Shown: in pieces, positions 14,802 through 22,665 of the stretch
Numbering within the stretch: the first letter of the stretch is position 1
Layout: each line of letters opens with the position of its first letter
Source: an uncultured Clostridia bacterium
GTDB lineage: Bacteria; Bacillota; Clostridia; Oscillospirales; Acutalibacteraceae
Direction of reading: 5' to 3'
Length of the DNA stretch: 64,000 nucleotides
Assembly: GCA_944384995.1 (NCBI GenBank)
Contig: CALWVN010000005.1
Location: forward strand, 1 to 64,000
Made by a program: the position numbers and the translations under genes
Notes under the pieces: model-generated
The model's input: the letters and a program-made list of their open reading frames with translations, nothing else
Database searches by the model: none
What the model was told of the DNA's origin: nothing

Positions 14802-16217
14802 ATGGCGGAACAACCGAACCTCATCTATGTGTTCGCCGACCAGCTGCGGTATTCGAGCGTCGGCTTTAACGGGGACGAATACGCACACACACCGTTTCTC
14901 GACAGCTTCGCGGACGAGTGCGCTAACATGGAAAATGCCGTTTCGGGGCATCCCGTGTGCGCGCCGTACCGCGCCTCGCTCTTAACGGGGAAATATACCA
15001 CGGGCGGCACGGGCATGGTTATCAACGAGCTGCGCATCAATCCGAACCACCGCACGCTTGCGCATGTGCTCACCGAAAACGGCTACGGCACGTCCTACAT
15101 CGGCAAATGGCATATGTACGCTGCGCAGCTCGGGCACCACTACGATACGAAAAATTCCTATATCCCGAAAGGCGAAAACCGCCTCGGGTTTGACGAATAC
15201 TTTGCGGCGTACAATTTCCACCACGAGTATTACGCGCCCAAGGCGTATTATCATTTGGATTCGCCGGAAAAAATTTACTGCAAGGGCTACGAGCCCGACG
15301 ACCAGACCGACCTTGCCATAGAGCGCATCCGCGCGCACAAGGCGGACGGGCGGCCGTTCGCGCTGTTTTTGTCCTACGGCACGCCGCACGACCCGTGGAC
15401 GCGTGAGAACGTTCCGGAAGAATATTACGACCTGTTTCAGGATACCGAATTCCCCGTACCGCCCAATTACAAAGCGCACAATGATCCCCACGCCGACGGC
15501 TGGGCGCGGTTTTTGCCCGGCAAGCGCAAAAAGATCAATGATTGGAAGCGCACCTATTATGCGATGGTCGCGAACCTCGACTACAACGTCGCAAGGCTTT
15601 GGGCGTTTATAAAGGAACAGGGGCTTGCCGACAATACGATCTTTGTCTTTACCTCCGACCACGGCGAGATGTTCGGCGCGCACGGGCGGCACGCGAAGAA
15701 TATTTTTTATGAAGAGTCCGTCCGCGTGCCGTTCCTCATCAAATGGGGCGACCGTTTGCCTGCGGGGCGCAACCAAACGCCCGTAAACACGGTGGACATC
15801 GCGCCGACGCTGCTTTCCCTGCTGGGGCTGCCCGCGCTGCAAAGTGCGCAGGGCGTGGATTTGAGCGATGCGGTACGAAGCGGCGCCTTCCGAAAGAATG
15901 ACTGCCTGTTGATGGGTACGGGCCCCACTGCCATTTACGGCAACGGCACGGAGTGGCGCGGTATCCGTTCCGAACGCTTCACCTACGCCGTTTACAAGGC
16001 GGGGAAGCAGGAGTTTCTGTTCGATAATCTCCAAGACCCCTACCAGCGGCACAACCTTCTCCGCGACCCGGCGTTTGCCGATACCGTAAACGCCCTGCGT
16101 GCGGAGATGTATGCAAAAATGGACGCTGTCGGCGACAGGTTCCGCTGGAACAGCTACTACCAACGCCATTGGGTCAAGGATCGAAAGATCCTCGTCACCA
16201 CAGGAGAAGAAGCATAA
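14802..16217 (+). CDS. Type I sulfatase (formylglycine-dependent)
   Basis: 471 aa alkaline-phosphatase-superfamily hydrolase that removes sulfate esters. The active-site motif is CAPYR at residues 53-57 (C-x-P-x-R), where Cys53 would be converted to formylglycine. The metal ligands FADQ near residue 13 and TSDHGEMFGAHG around residue 285 are present. There is no signal peptide, so it probably acts inside the cell on sulfated sugars imported by the adjacent symporter. An anaerobic sulfatase-maturating radical SAM enzyme is required for Cys-type sulfatases here and is not in the window. Confidence 0.92.
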   Translation: MAEQPNLIYVFADQLRYSSVGFNGDEYAHTPFLDSFADECANMENAVSGHPVCAPYRASLLTGKYTTGGTGMVINELRINPNHRTLAHVLTENGYGTSYIGKWHMYAAQLGHHYDTKNSYIPKGENRLGFDEYFAAYNFHHEYYAPKAYYHLDSPEKIYCKGYEPDDQTDLAIERIRAHKADGRPFALFLSYGTPHDPWTRENVPEEYYDLFQDTEFPVPPNYKAHNDPHADGWARFLPGKRKKINDWKRTYYAMVANLDYNVARLWAFIKEQGLADNTIFVFTSDHGEMFGAHGRHAKNIFYEESVRVPFLIKWGDRLPAGRNQTPVNTVDIAPTLLSLLGLPALQSAQGVDLSDAVRSGAFRKNDCLLMGTGPTAIYGNGTEWRGIRSERFTYAVYKAGKQEFLFDNLQDPYQRHNLLRDPAFADTVNALRAEMYAKMDAVGDRFRWNSYYQRHWVKDRKILVTTGEEA

Positions 16218-16256
16218 AAACCGCCCCGTGCACTGTAAATCGTGCGCGGGGCAAAA
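16216..16256 (-). terminator. Terminator between convergent sulfatase and HAAS-protein genes
   Basis: An 11-bp stem (GCCCCGTGCAC with GTGCGCGGGGC, one G-U pair) with an 8-nt loop. The T run (TTTTT) is on the minus strand, so it serves the minus-strand gene best. On the plus strand there is only AAAACTTT. Confidence 0.75.
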
Positions 16257-16292
16257 CTTTGCTTATGAAATTGTGTTGACCGGAGGGTCGAT

Positions 16293-18035
16293 TCATCGTA
16301 CTTGGGCGCGTGTGGCGCCCGATTCTCCTTCCAACGCATCCCACGAGAAAGATCCATCGTACGTGGTCACGTAGGGCGCCTGCGTATACCCAAACATATC
16401 CCACTGTTCGAGGAAGCGCACCTGGTCGCTGCTGTAGCTGAAGCCGTCCGTCATGCGCACATATGCACTTTCCGTCAATCCAAGGCCGTTTTCGGAAAAC
16501 GGCAGCTGCTGGGAACTGTATACCCATTCCGTAGTTAGCAGCTGGCCCCAGCCGCTCCCGCCCCCGAAATGGCGGGTGGCGGCAATGTATACGCGGCGGT
16601 TCGTGCTGCCGCGCGGAAAGGCGTATTCGCAGCCGATCGGGGCGCGCATTTGCTCGTAGAAGAAGTCGTCGCCCCGTTCGTCCGCACTCTCCTGCAACGG
16701 CGTGACACGCACGGTTTCTCCCGCCTTGTCCGCCAGCACAAGGCAAAGCCGGGAGGGTGTTTCTGCTTGGGAAAAAATAAAATTTTCACGGTCATATTGG
16801 AAATACAGGCTTTCGCGGAAGTGTGCCGTGTAGGTCTCGGGATATTGCAGACAAAACAAGGTACGCACGCCGCTATTTTCCCAACTGTCTCCCCAAAATT
16901 GATAGGCGCGCATCGTCATATCCGGCCCGTACCAATTTTCCTCAGAGACGCTATCCGTTACGACCTGCATGGAGGCCATGTCCGTATACAAAAGCACCTC
17001 GCTGTCCGGCAGGTCTGCGGCGATGTCCGCGGGCAGCCCAAGCGAAACAAGATGTTCGCGCGCGGCGGCTGCGTCCGTACTTTGTGTGTCCGCCTGTGCA
17101 TACGGCGCGGTGCTCGGCGCGCGCAAGGCGGCGGCGACCATCCCCAAAATCGGCAGCAGGGCAAACACAACGATGACCGCCGTAAACCGCCGCCTGCTTT
17201 TTCGGGTGAACGGCTCTAAGCGCGTTTCCTGCGGTTCGCCGCTGCAAACGACGCGGCGCATGCGCCAAAACAGCACGGTAAACACCACGGCGGCACACAC
17301 CTCACAAATGAGGCCTTTGTCGCCCAGCCAAAAGCCGGACGTATACCTATATATTTCGTTGGAATCTGTGTCCCACCACGCAAGGCAATAGAAAAAATCC
17401 CCAAACAGCGGGAGAAACAGGGCGGGCAAAATGCCCGGCGTCAGTGGGTCGCCCGGCTCATAGGCGGTGTTGTAAATCTCGCACAGCGCCGGGTACAGCG
17501 CGCAGAGGAAAATGCCGTCCGCCACCCACGCCGCAAGATGAGCGATCGCGGCGGGGACCGAATACAGCCCGAAATACAGGGAGAGACCGTACGCGAAAAT
17601 CTGCAAAAACAGCACGGCGGGCTGCAAAAAGAAGATCTTATCTGCCTTTTTGCTTACCGTGCGCAGGCGCAGCATCGAAAACAGCACCAAAAACCCGCCC
17701 GCGACCTGGAACAGCAGATCGGAATTCGGCGAAATAAACAGGCAGAGGTGCGAGAGCAGCAGCCCGAGCCCCAAACAGTCCATGGTCACATGCATCGGGC
17801 GCGGCTCGATCTTACCGTACAGGTCTGCATACCGCGCTTGCAGGGTTTGGAGCTTTCCCATATGCGCCACGGCGTTTTCGGCGGCTTCTTTTTCTTCCAT
17901 CCCCGTGGCGAGATTTTGCGCGTAGACCTCCTCTAAGTGGTCGAGCAGCTCGTCTTCGGCCGCCCGACGCTGTTTGCGCGCCCGGATCGGCGCGACGGCT
18001 TCGCGCGCAAAGTCGGAAAATTCATGTGGCAGCAT
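16293..18035 (-). CDS. Membrane protein with N-terminal HAAS/permease-prefix domain, PadR-linked
   Basis: 580 aa. Residues 1-75 form a helical HAAS-like (permease prefix) domain that usually accompanies PadR regulators. Several hydrophobic segments follow (roughly 85-280, plus one near 290-310). The C-terminal about 270 residues are predicted outside the membrane, starting with a Thr/Ala-rich linker, with no recognised fold. The start overlaps the end of padR by 14 nt, so the two are translationally coupled. PadR-HAAS pairs respond to envelope or antimicrobial stress in other Firmicutes; a sensor or envelope-protection role is inference. Confidence 0.75.
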   Translation of the reverse strand: MLPHEFSDFAREAVAPIRARKQRRAAEDELLDHLEEVYAQNLATGMEEKEAAENAVAHMGKLQTLQARYADLYGKIEPRPMHVTMDCLGLGLLLSHLCLFISPNSDLLFQVAGGFLVLFSMLRLRTVSKKADKIFFLQPAVLFLQIFAYGLSLYFGLYSVPAAIAHLAAWVADGIFLCALYPALCEIYNTAYEPGDPLTPGILPALFLPLFGDFFYCLAWWDTDSNEIYRYTSGFWLGDKGLICEVCAAVVFTVLFWRMRRVVCSGEPQETRLEPFTRKSRRRFTAVIVVFALLPILGMVAAALRAPSTAPYAQADTQSTDAAAAREHLVSLGLPADIAADLPDSEVLLYTDMASMQVVTDSVSEENWYGPDMTMRAYQFWGDSWENSGVRTLFCLQYPETYTAHFRESLYFQYDRENFIFSQAETPSRLCLVLADKAGETVRVTPLQESADERGDDFFYEQMRAPIGCEYAFPRGSTNRRVYIAATRHFGGGSGWGQLLTTEWVYSSQQLPFSENGLGLTESAYVRMTDGFSYSSDQVRFLEQWDMFGYTQAPYVTTYDGSFSWDALEGESGATRAQVR

Positions 18036-18369
18036 TTTGTACCCCTCCCAAAACGCGGTTGACCGCCGTCTGATATGTGTCCCAAGCCTCGCGCTCGGCA
18101 GCGAGCTCTTTTCTGCCCTTGTCGGTAATTCGGTAGTATTTACGCTTTCGCGCGCTGCCCTCCACCTGCACCCAGCGCGCGGTCAAAAGCCCGTCCATTT
18201 CCAGCGCGTGCAAAATGGGGTAGAGTGTGCCCTCATTCATTTGAAAGACTTGCCGGCTCTCAAGCTCCACGGTCTTGATGATCTGGTAGCCGTACATCTC
18301 CCCGCGCGCGAGCACCCCCAGCACCAAAAGCGGCGTGCTGCCCTTTGCAAGCTCCTTGCGGATTTTCAT
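18022..18369 (-). CDS. PadR-family transcriptional regulator
   Basis: 115 aa winged-helix repressor of the short PadR subfamily. Recognised by PLLVLGVLARGEMYGYQIIKTV, the wing-helix segment EGTLYPILHALEMDGLL, and the RKYYRITDKGRKEL wing. It is the first gene of a two-gene unit with the HAAS membrane protein. A perfect 10-bp inverted repeat spans its own promoter, so autorepression is likely. Confidence 0.93.
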   Translation of the reverse strand: MKIRKELAKGSTPLLVLGVLARGEMYGYQIIKTVELESRQVFQMNEGTLYPILHALEMDGLLTARWVQVEGSARKRKYYRITDKGRKELAAEREAWDTYQTAVNRVLGGVQNAAT

Positions 18370-18454
18370 CGGTTTGCCTCCTTTCCCGTTTGCGCTTTTT
18401 GTTTTTCGTTTCTTGTCTTGCGTTCGTTTCCTATATTACATGGATACCTTTAGT

Positions 18455-18493
18455 ATCTATGTATAGCGTAGCACGAAATACATAGATTGTCAA
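18455..18493 (-). promoter_or_regulatory. padR promoter overlapped by a PadR-type operator
   Basis: Minus strand: TTGACA (18493-18488), 17-nt spacer, TACGCT (18470-18465). The inverted repeat ATCTATGTAT (18455-18464) and ATACATAGAT (18478-18487), 13-nt spacing, brackets the -10 and fills much of the spacer. The ATGTAT/ATACAT cores match the usual PadR-family half-site. Confidence 0.75.
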
Positions 18494-18590
18494 GGTATAT
18501 TTCCGCGAAAGAAAGATAAAGAAAAACAGGCTGCGCGCAGCAGTGCGCTCTGCAAATCTCGCCGAAAGAGCGAAAAATCCCGAAAAAGGC

Positions 18591-18619
18591 TTGACGCGGC
18601 GGGATTTGTTTGCTAAAAT
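18591..18619 (+). promoter_or_regulatory. Promoter of rpsF-ssb-rpsR
   Basis: TTGACG (18591-18596), 17-nt spacer, TAAAAT (18614-18619), 95 nt upstream of rpsF. Confidence 0.75.
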
Positions 18620-18624
18620 ATGAA

Positions 18625-18713
18625 ACCGCTGTAAAAGAAAAACGTTTTACGGCTCCTTCCCGCGGGGAAACAGATCGCCCGTGGGCGAAAGTCCATAAGG
18701 AGGTGCAAAAAGA
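18625..18713 (+). ncRNA. Possible S6:S18 autoregulatory leader of rpsF
   Basis: The 5' untranslated region can form a stem GTAAAA/TTTTAC flanked by an unpaired CCG-containing segment, then CGCCC-GT-GGGCG. rpsF leaders in many bacteria bind the S6:S18 complex through a CCG bulge. The match here is by eye only; a covariance-model search would decide. Confidence 0.25.
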
Positions 18714-18992
18714 ATGTCGAAGTATGAAGCTGTGGTCGTGTTCTCCGCTGCGGGGACCGAGGAAGCCACACAGGGCCTTGTTGAAAAGTTCAAGGCGCTC
18801 ATTGAAGCGAACGGCACTCTCGAAAGCGTTGACGAATGGGGCAAGCGCCGTCTTGCCTATGAGATCAACGACGAGGCCGAAGGGTACTATGTCGTCTTCA
18901 ATTTTGACTGCGAACCCGCATTCCCGGCGGAGTTCGAGCGCATTGCCGGCATCACCGACGGCGTGCTGCGTTCGCTCGTCGTGAAGAACTGA
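18714..18992 (+). CDS. rpsF: 30S ribosomal protein S6
   Basis: 92 aa, complete, small-subunit platform protein that pairs with S18. It shows SKYEAVVVFS at the start, EWGKRRLAYEI in the middle and ITDGVLRSLVVK at the end. AAGGAGGTG precedes the ATG. First gene of the conserved rpsF-ssb-rpsR trio. Confidence 0.97.
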   Translation: MSKYEAVVVFSAAGTEEATQGLVEKFKALIEANGTLESVDEWGKRRLAYEINDEAEGYYVVFNFDCEPAFPAEFERIAGITDGVLRSLVVKN

Positions 18993-19009
18993 AAGCGGAG
19001 GGAAACAGC

Positions 19010-19483
19010 ATGTTGAATTGCGCAGTTATCATGGGCAGACTGACCGCTGACCCCGAGCTTCGCACAACGAACAGCGGGATCTCGGTCACGAGCTTTTCCG
19101 TCGCCGTGGACAGACGGTATTCGCGCCAAAGCGAAGAGCGGCAGACGGACTTTATCAACGTAGTCGCATGGCGGCAGACCGCCGAATTTGTGACGCGCTA
19201 TTTCCACAAGGGTTCCATGATCGCGGTGCAGGGCTCTATCCAGACCCGCAATTATGAGGACCGCAACGGCAATAAGCGCACCGCTTTTGAGATTGTCGCG
19301 GACAATGTTTCGTTCTGCGGCAGCAAGGCGGAGACCGGTACAGGGGCAGCGCCCGCTGCGGCGGCACGTCCGGCGCCCGCGTACCAAAGCGGCAACGCCG
19401 AGGGCTTCTCGGTCCTGCCGACCAACGATGACGACGCGTTCCCCTTCGCGGGGGCGGATGACGACGACGGGCTTCCGTTCTGA
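19010..19483 (+). CDS. ssb: Single-stranded DNA-binding protein
   Basis: 157 aa. The OB fold occupies residues 1-105 (MLNCAVIMGRLTADPELR, FINVVAWRQTAEF). A flexible Ala/Pro-rich linker follows, then an acidic tip ending DDDGLPF, the conserved partner-binding tail. Protects ssDNA and recruits replication/repair proteins. It lies between rpsF and rpsR, as is usual. Confidence 0.97.
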   Translation: MLNCAVIMGRLTADPELRTTNSGISVTSFSVAVDRRYSRQSEERQTDFINVVAWRQTAEFVTRYFHKGSMIAVQGSIQTRNYEDRNGNKRTAFEIVADNVSFCGSKAETGTGAAPAAAARPAPAYQSGNAEGFSVLPTNDDDAFPFAGADDDDGLPF

Positions 19484-19516
19484 GCCTGCCGAACTTGAAA
19501 CAAGGAGGATTCCATC

Positions 19517-19756
19517 ATGGCTTATGATAGACAAGGCGGCCGCGGCAGAAAGCGCAGAAAAGTTTGCTCTTTCTGTGTCGAGAAGGTCGAAAAGATCGAT
19601 TACAAGGATGCGGCGAAGCTGCGCCGTTATACCTCGGAGCGTGCAAAGATCCTGCCCCGCCGCGTGACGGGCACCTGCGCGAAGCATCAGCGTGAGCTGA
19701 CCACCGCGATCAAGCGCGCCCGCGCGATCGCCATCCTGCCCTACACGGCGGACTAA
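19517..19756 (+). CDS. rpsR: 30S ribosomal protein S18
   Basis: 79 aa, complete. The N-terminus is basic; the conserved core includes [19 protein letters not shown] and a terminal [11 protein letters not shown]. It carries CSFC and a second pair of Cys-like positions only partly, so a full zinc-binding C+ form is not clear. ACAAGGAGG precedes the ATG. Confidence 0.96.
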   Translation: MAYDRQGGRGRKRRKVCSFCVEKVEKIDYKDAAKLRRYTSERAKILPRRVTGTCAKHQRELTTAIKRARAIAILPYTAD

Positions 19757-19771
19757 GCGAGACACAAAAGC

Positions 19772-19811
19772 AAAAAGAGGACTGCTAATAGGCGGTCCTC
19801 TTTTCGTTTTA
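19772..19811. terminator. Bidirectional terminator between rpsR and the zinc-ribbon gene
   Basis: AAAAGAGGACTGC (19773-19785) pairs with GCGGTCCTCTTTT (19792-19804), 6-nt loop, with a U-rich tail in both directions. It serves rpsR (+) and the convergent gene ending at 19825 (-). Confidence 0.9.
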
Positions 19812-19824
19812 CTTATATATTTTG

Positions 19825-20733
19825 TTATTTACGCCAGATTCCAATGACGACAGTATTTTTATAAGTCGTTATAAACAATGTTTCCGCATCTGTTGAGACT
19901 TGTGTTTCAAACTCCCCATCACTCTTCTGCTGCGTATTGAGATATTGTTCGGAATCTAAGCCATAGTCGCCCAGAAGCCAAACCCCGAGAATCGTATAGT
20001 CCATGCCTTCTATCGTCTGCTTTTGTTGGAAGATATATTCGATGTGCTCCAACTTTCCGCTTTCATCAAAAATATATGCCTTGGAAACACCAAAATACAT
20101 ATAATCCAAATCGCCGCTCAAACTGCTTCCCGCCATCCAATCCATGGTCAGCGAGGTACAGCGAATGTAATCGTTGCCGCGTTCATAGGTGTTACTGCCG
20201 TTTGCAACGATCGCTGCGACTTCGTCCATTGTCATGTTCCATTTTATTTCGCTATCATAGATTGAGAAAGAGTCTTCGTCCGGCTCTGGAAGCGGTACGG
20301 TTGTCTCGACCGGCGGTTGGGTCGTTCCTTCCTGTGACGAGGTTGTGCTCGATCCATCCGTATCAGGTATGAAAAGGAAGAGAATGAACGCCAGAATGGC
20401 AACGCCGATCAAGCACAGGGAGGCGATTGACTTGCCCTTTTTGCCGCCGCGCTTTTTCGTTTGCACGAGCCCGATGATCGTGCAAACGATGGCGGCGTAC
20501 AGCAGAAGGTTGAACGGCCCTGCAAAAAAGGTCGGTACGGATAAAATGGAAAGAACCAGCCCAGCCGTTACGCATGCATTTTTCTTCGGCGGCTGCGGTG
20601 CCTGTTGGGGCATAAAGACCGGTTGAGCAGGCGAAGGACTTTCCGATACGGTAGCCTCGCTCGCCGACGCACCGCACCGGCTGCAAAAAGCTGCGTTCTC
20701 CGGGAGCTGCGCTCCACAATTTTTACAAAACAT
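19825..20733 (-). CDS. Zinc-ribbon membrane protein with extracytoplasmic C-terminal domain, function unknown
   Basis: 302 aa. Residues 3-21 form a zinc ribbon (CKNCG...CSRCG). A Pro/Gln-rich linker leads to two or three hydrophobic segments (about 53-120) like the DUF4190-type hairpin. A Thr/Ser-rich spacer follows, then a soluble domain (about 155-302) of unknown fold. It is transcribed divergently from an XRE regulator. Its promoter lies next to the same kind of inverted repeat seen before the next zinc-ribbon pair, so all three are probably in one regulon. Confidence 0.7.
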   Translation of the reverse strand: MFCKNCGAQLPENAAFCSRCGASASEATVSESPSPAQPVFMPQQAPQPPKKNACVTAGLVLSILSVPTFFAGPFNLLLYAAIVCTIIGLVQTKKRGGKKGKSIASLCLIGVAILAFILFLFIPDTDGSSTTSSQEGTTQPPVETTVPLPEPDEDSFSIYDSEIKWNMTMDEVAAIVANGSNTYERGNDYIRCTSLTMDWMAGSSLSGDLDYMYFGVSKAYIFDESGKLEHIEYIFQQKQTIEGMDYTILGVWLLGDYGLDSEQYLNTQQKSDGEFETQVSTDAETLFITTYKNTVVIGIWRK

Positions 20734-20756
20734 AGGTGTACACCCCTTTCACTGTC

Positions 20757-20816
20757 ATATTAGCGGATAATTTGCTAAAAGTCAACATTTATTACTATAA
20801 TTATAGCTATAATTAT
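20757..20816. promoter_or_regulatory. Divergent promoters with a 20-bp palindromic operator (XRE regulator / zinc-ribbon gene)
   Basis: The perfect palindrome 20797-20816 reads ATAATTATAGCTATAATTAT. Minus promoter: TTGACT (20785-20780), 17 nt, TAATAT (20762-20757). Plus promoter: TTGCTA (20772-20777), 18 nt, TATAAT (20796-20801), whose -10 sits in the palindrome. Binding there would block the regulator's own promoter and touch the upstream region of the divergent one. Confidence 0.65.
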
Positions 20817-20864
20817 CTTCATATTCACAGCTATTACTCTCAAAATAAGAACGAGGTGATAGTA

Positions 20865-21191
20865 ATGCATGTGGATTACAAACTGATCGGCGGGCGTATC
20901 AAGGAGCGCCGAAAAGCACGCGGCATGACGCAGGAGCAACTTGCCGAGGCGCTTTCGGTCACGGTCGGGTATGTCAGCCAAATGGAACGCGGTGTAACCA
21001 AAATCAATTTGGAAATGCTCGCGGCAATCGCACAGCAGGTAGACAGCGACATAGCCTTTTTTGTGACCGGCGTCAGCGAATCGCATACCGTTTATTTGCA
21101 GGATGAAGTCGTTGAAAAATATCAAAAGTTAAATGCTGTGAATCGGCAGGTCATTCTGGAATTTATGGATATACTGCTACGCAGACAATAG
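20865..21191 (+). CDS. XRE-family HTH transcriptional regulator
   Basis: 108 aa. An HTH_3 domain at residues 6-62 (GGRIKERRKARGMTQEQLAE, then VTVGYVSQMERGVTKINLE) and a short helical tail. The start at 20865 has GAGGTGAT upstream; longer in-frame starts lie in the AT-rich operator region. It lies between a divergent zinc-ribbon gene and a pair of co-directional ones. Related inverted repeats in both control regions suggest that it regulates all of them and itself. Confidence 0.88.
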   Translation: MHVDYKLIGGRIKERRKARGMTQEQLAEALSVTVGYVSQMERGVTKINLEMLAAIAQQVDSDIAFFVTGVSESHTVYLQDEVVEKYQKLNAVNRQVILEFMDILLRRQ

Positions 21192-21250
21192 CAGAAAGCA
21201 TTGGCGGGGCTGTTTTTGCCCCGTCGTTTATTTCGCCAAAAAAAACAGGG

Positions 21251-21304
21251 ATAACTATAATTAAATGTATAGTTATTGACTATTTGGAGGGTACGTGTTA
21301 CAAT
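21251..21304 (+). promoter_or_regulatory. Operator and promoter of the two zinc-ribbon genes
   Basis: Inverted repeat ATAACTATA (21251-21259) / TATAGTTAT (21268-21276), 8-nt spacing, touches the -35 TTGACT (21276-21281). After 17 nt comes TACAAT (21299-21304). The half-site ATAA(C/T)TATA is shared with the palindrome at 20797-20816. Confidence 0.7.
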
Positions 21305-21387
21305 AATCTTGTAGCTGGTCAAGAGAAGGAACGATTCAACATTTTGAAAAGTGTACAAAAAGAACGATTTGAAATGTGAGGGGAAAG

Positions 21388-21969
21388 ATGAAAATTTGTA
21401 TGCATTGCAATCAAGAAAATCCGGATAACAGCCAATACTGTCGGCATTGTGGTGCGCGCCTACCTGAAACACAGCCAAACGGTGATGTGTCGGCGGGCGA
21501 TTCCCTGCAGCAAGAAAATGCGGTAGTATCCTCCGCCGCGGAACAGCAAACGAGTGCGCCGTCCGTCACCGTGGGGCCTGTTTCGCCGCAGACAAATCTG
21601 CCGCCGACGGGCGCGCCGCCTGTTCCCATAGAATTCCATCCCGAGGCGCACACCAAAACCGTTTGGCTGCGTAAACGCCTGAAAGAGCGATGGTGGAGTC
21701 TTCCGGGGTTGATCGTCGGGATAGCGTCTATAATCGTCGGCATTGATGCGCTTAACACATATGCATGGTTTTTTGTAAGGGACGCAGAATTCGGTGCAGA
21801 CTTTTATACTTACACATACAATGCCCTGCAGGAACTTGTACGCGGCATAGATGCTGCGGTCGAGTATTTATACACCGGAATCGGTTTGGGGTTGATTTTT
21901 TTCGGCTTGTTTTTGGTTGTGCGCTTTATCGAAAAATTCTTCAAAGACGATAACAGACAAGGGGGATAA
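21388..21969 (+). CDS. Zinc-ribbon membrane protein, function unknown
   Basis: 193 aa. N-terminal zinc ribbon CMHCN...CRHCG (residues 4-22), a long low-complexity Gln/Ser/Pro linker, a basic patch (KRLKERWW) and two hydrophobic helices (about 108-130 and 160-182) separated by a short loop. Start 21388 is preceded by GAGGGGAAAG; an ATG 12 nt upstream sits within that site. The next gene has the same plan, so the pair may have arisen by duplication and may form a membrane complex (inference). Confidence 0.7.
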   Translation: MKICMHCNQENPDNSQYCRHCGARLPETQPNGDVSAGDSLQQENAVVSSAAEQQTSAPSVTVGPVSPQTNLPPTGAPPVPIEFHPEAHTKTVWLRKRLKERWWSLPGLIVGIASIIVGIDALNTYAWFFVRDAEFGADFYTYTYNALQELVRGIDAAVEYLYTGIGLGLIFFGLFLVVRFIEKFFKDDNRQGG

Positions 21970-21972
21970 TCT

Positions 21973-22416
21973 ATGAAAACCTGTATGCATTGCGGAAACC
22001 AGCTTTCGGATGACAACGCGGCATTTTGTGACCGCTGTGGACAGTCGCAGCAGCCGGTTGTTGTGCCGCCCGGAAATACGGCATATGTGCCGCCGATGCA
22101 GCCTGCCGAAGCACAAAATGCGGCAGCATTGGAAATGATGCGGCAAACGCAAAAGAAAAAGACGCTGCGTAAATATAATGTGTTTGCCATTTTTCTCTTT
22201 ATCTTTTTCCTGATTGCAGGTATGGTCGTTTTGATTGGCGCAAGCGAAATGGCTGGTATCCGCTCGGTTGCCGGGGACTCCATTATGGAGGCAAGCTACC
22301 AAGGCATGGGGATCGTATACCGCGGTATAGGCATTGCTATTTGCACACTGGGCGCATTTTTGGCGTTGGTTGTGCATTGGCTCGGCGTTTTTCGAGCAGA
22401 GTATATCCAAAAATAA
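21973..22416 (+). CDS. Zinc-ribbon membrane protein, function unknown
   Basis: 147 aa. N-terminal zinc ribbon CMHCG...CDRCG (residues 4-23), a Pro/Gln linker, a basic stretch (KKKTLRK), and two hydrophobic helices (about 70-88 and 118-138). It starts 3 nt after the preceding gene's stop and has the same layout. The loop between helices is short and would face outside. No family with known function recognised. Confidence 0.7.
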   Translation: MKTCMHCGNQLSDDNAAFCDRCGQSQQPVVVPPGNTAYVPPMQPAEAQNAAALEMMRQTQKKKTLRKYNVFAIFLFIFFLIAGMVVLIGASEMAGIRSVAGDSIMEASYQGMGIVYRGIGIAICTLGAFLALVVHWLGVFRAEYIQK

Positions 22417-22441
22417 AACTATAAAAGAATCAACAGCTTTT

Positions 22442-22480
22442 CAGCGCTTGTGCGGAACATTCCGTGCAAGCGCTGTTTTT
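22442..22480 (+). terminator. Terminator after the zinc-ribbon pair
   Basis: CAGCGCTTG / CAAGCGCTG arms (starting 22443) extended by an inner CGGAA/TTCCG pairing, followed by TTTTT. Confidence 0.9.
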
Positions 22481-22532
22481 CGCATAAAAATACAATACAA
22501 CCATTAAAATTTGCATAAATTAACTGCAATTG

Positions 22533-22567
22533 TGCATATTTATTCCGTTGAATCCGATAAATATGCA
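22533..22567 (+). promoter_or_regulatory. Candidate ArgR/AhrC operator upstream of argG
   Basis: TGCATATTTAT (22533-22543) and ATAAATATGCA (22557-22567) are perfect 11-bp inverted arms 13 nt apart. Each arm resembles an ARG box (TGNATWWWWATNCA): 22533-22546 matches at all but one position. A further partial box, TGCATAAATT, lies at 22512-22521. Placement 30-65 nt upstream of the -35 of an arginine gene supports the call. Confidence 0.55.
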
Positions 22568-22596
22568 AAAATCCCGAATAAAAACGCGAACACCCC

Positions 22597-22624
22597 TTGA
22601 TTTTAACGGGAAATGGTGTATAAT
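22597..22624 (+). promoter_or_regulatory. Promoter of argG
   Basis: TTGATT (22597-22602), 16-nt spacer, TATAAT (22619-22624), 41 nt before the ATG. Confidence 0.7.
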
Positions 22625-22665
22625 CTCAAGGTAATCATTTCTACCGCAGTTCGGAGGAACGTACT

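Noticed and set aside
14982..16169. A 395-codon minus-strand frame opposite the sulfatase
   Set aside because: Shadow frame; the sulfatase on the other strand has the active-site CAPYR motif.
22625..22665. T-box or other leader before argG
   Set aside because: The leader is only about 35 nt, too short for a T-box.
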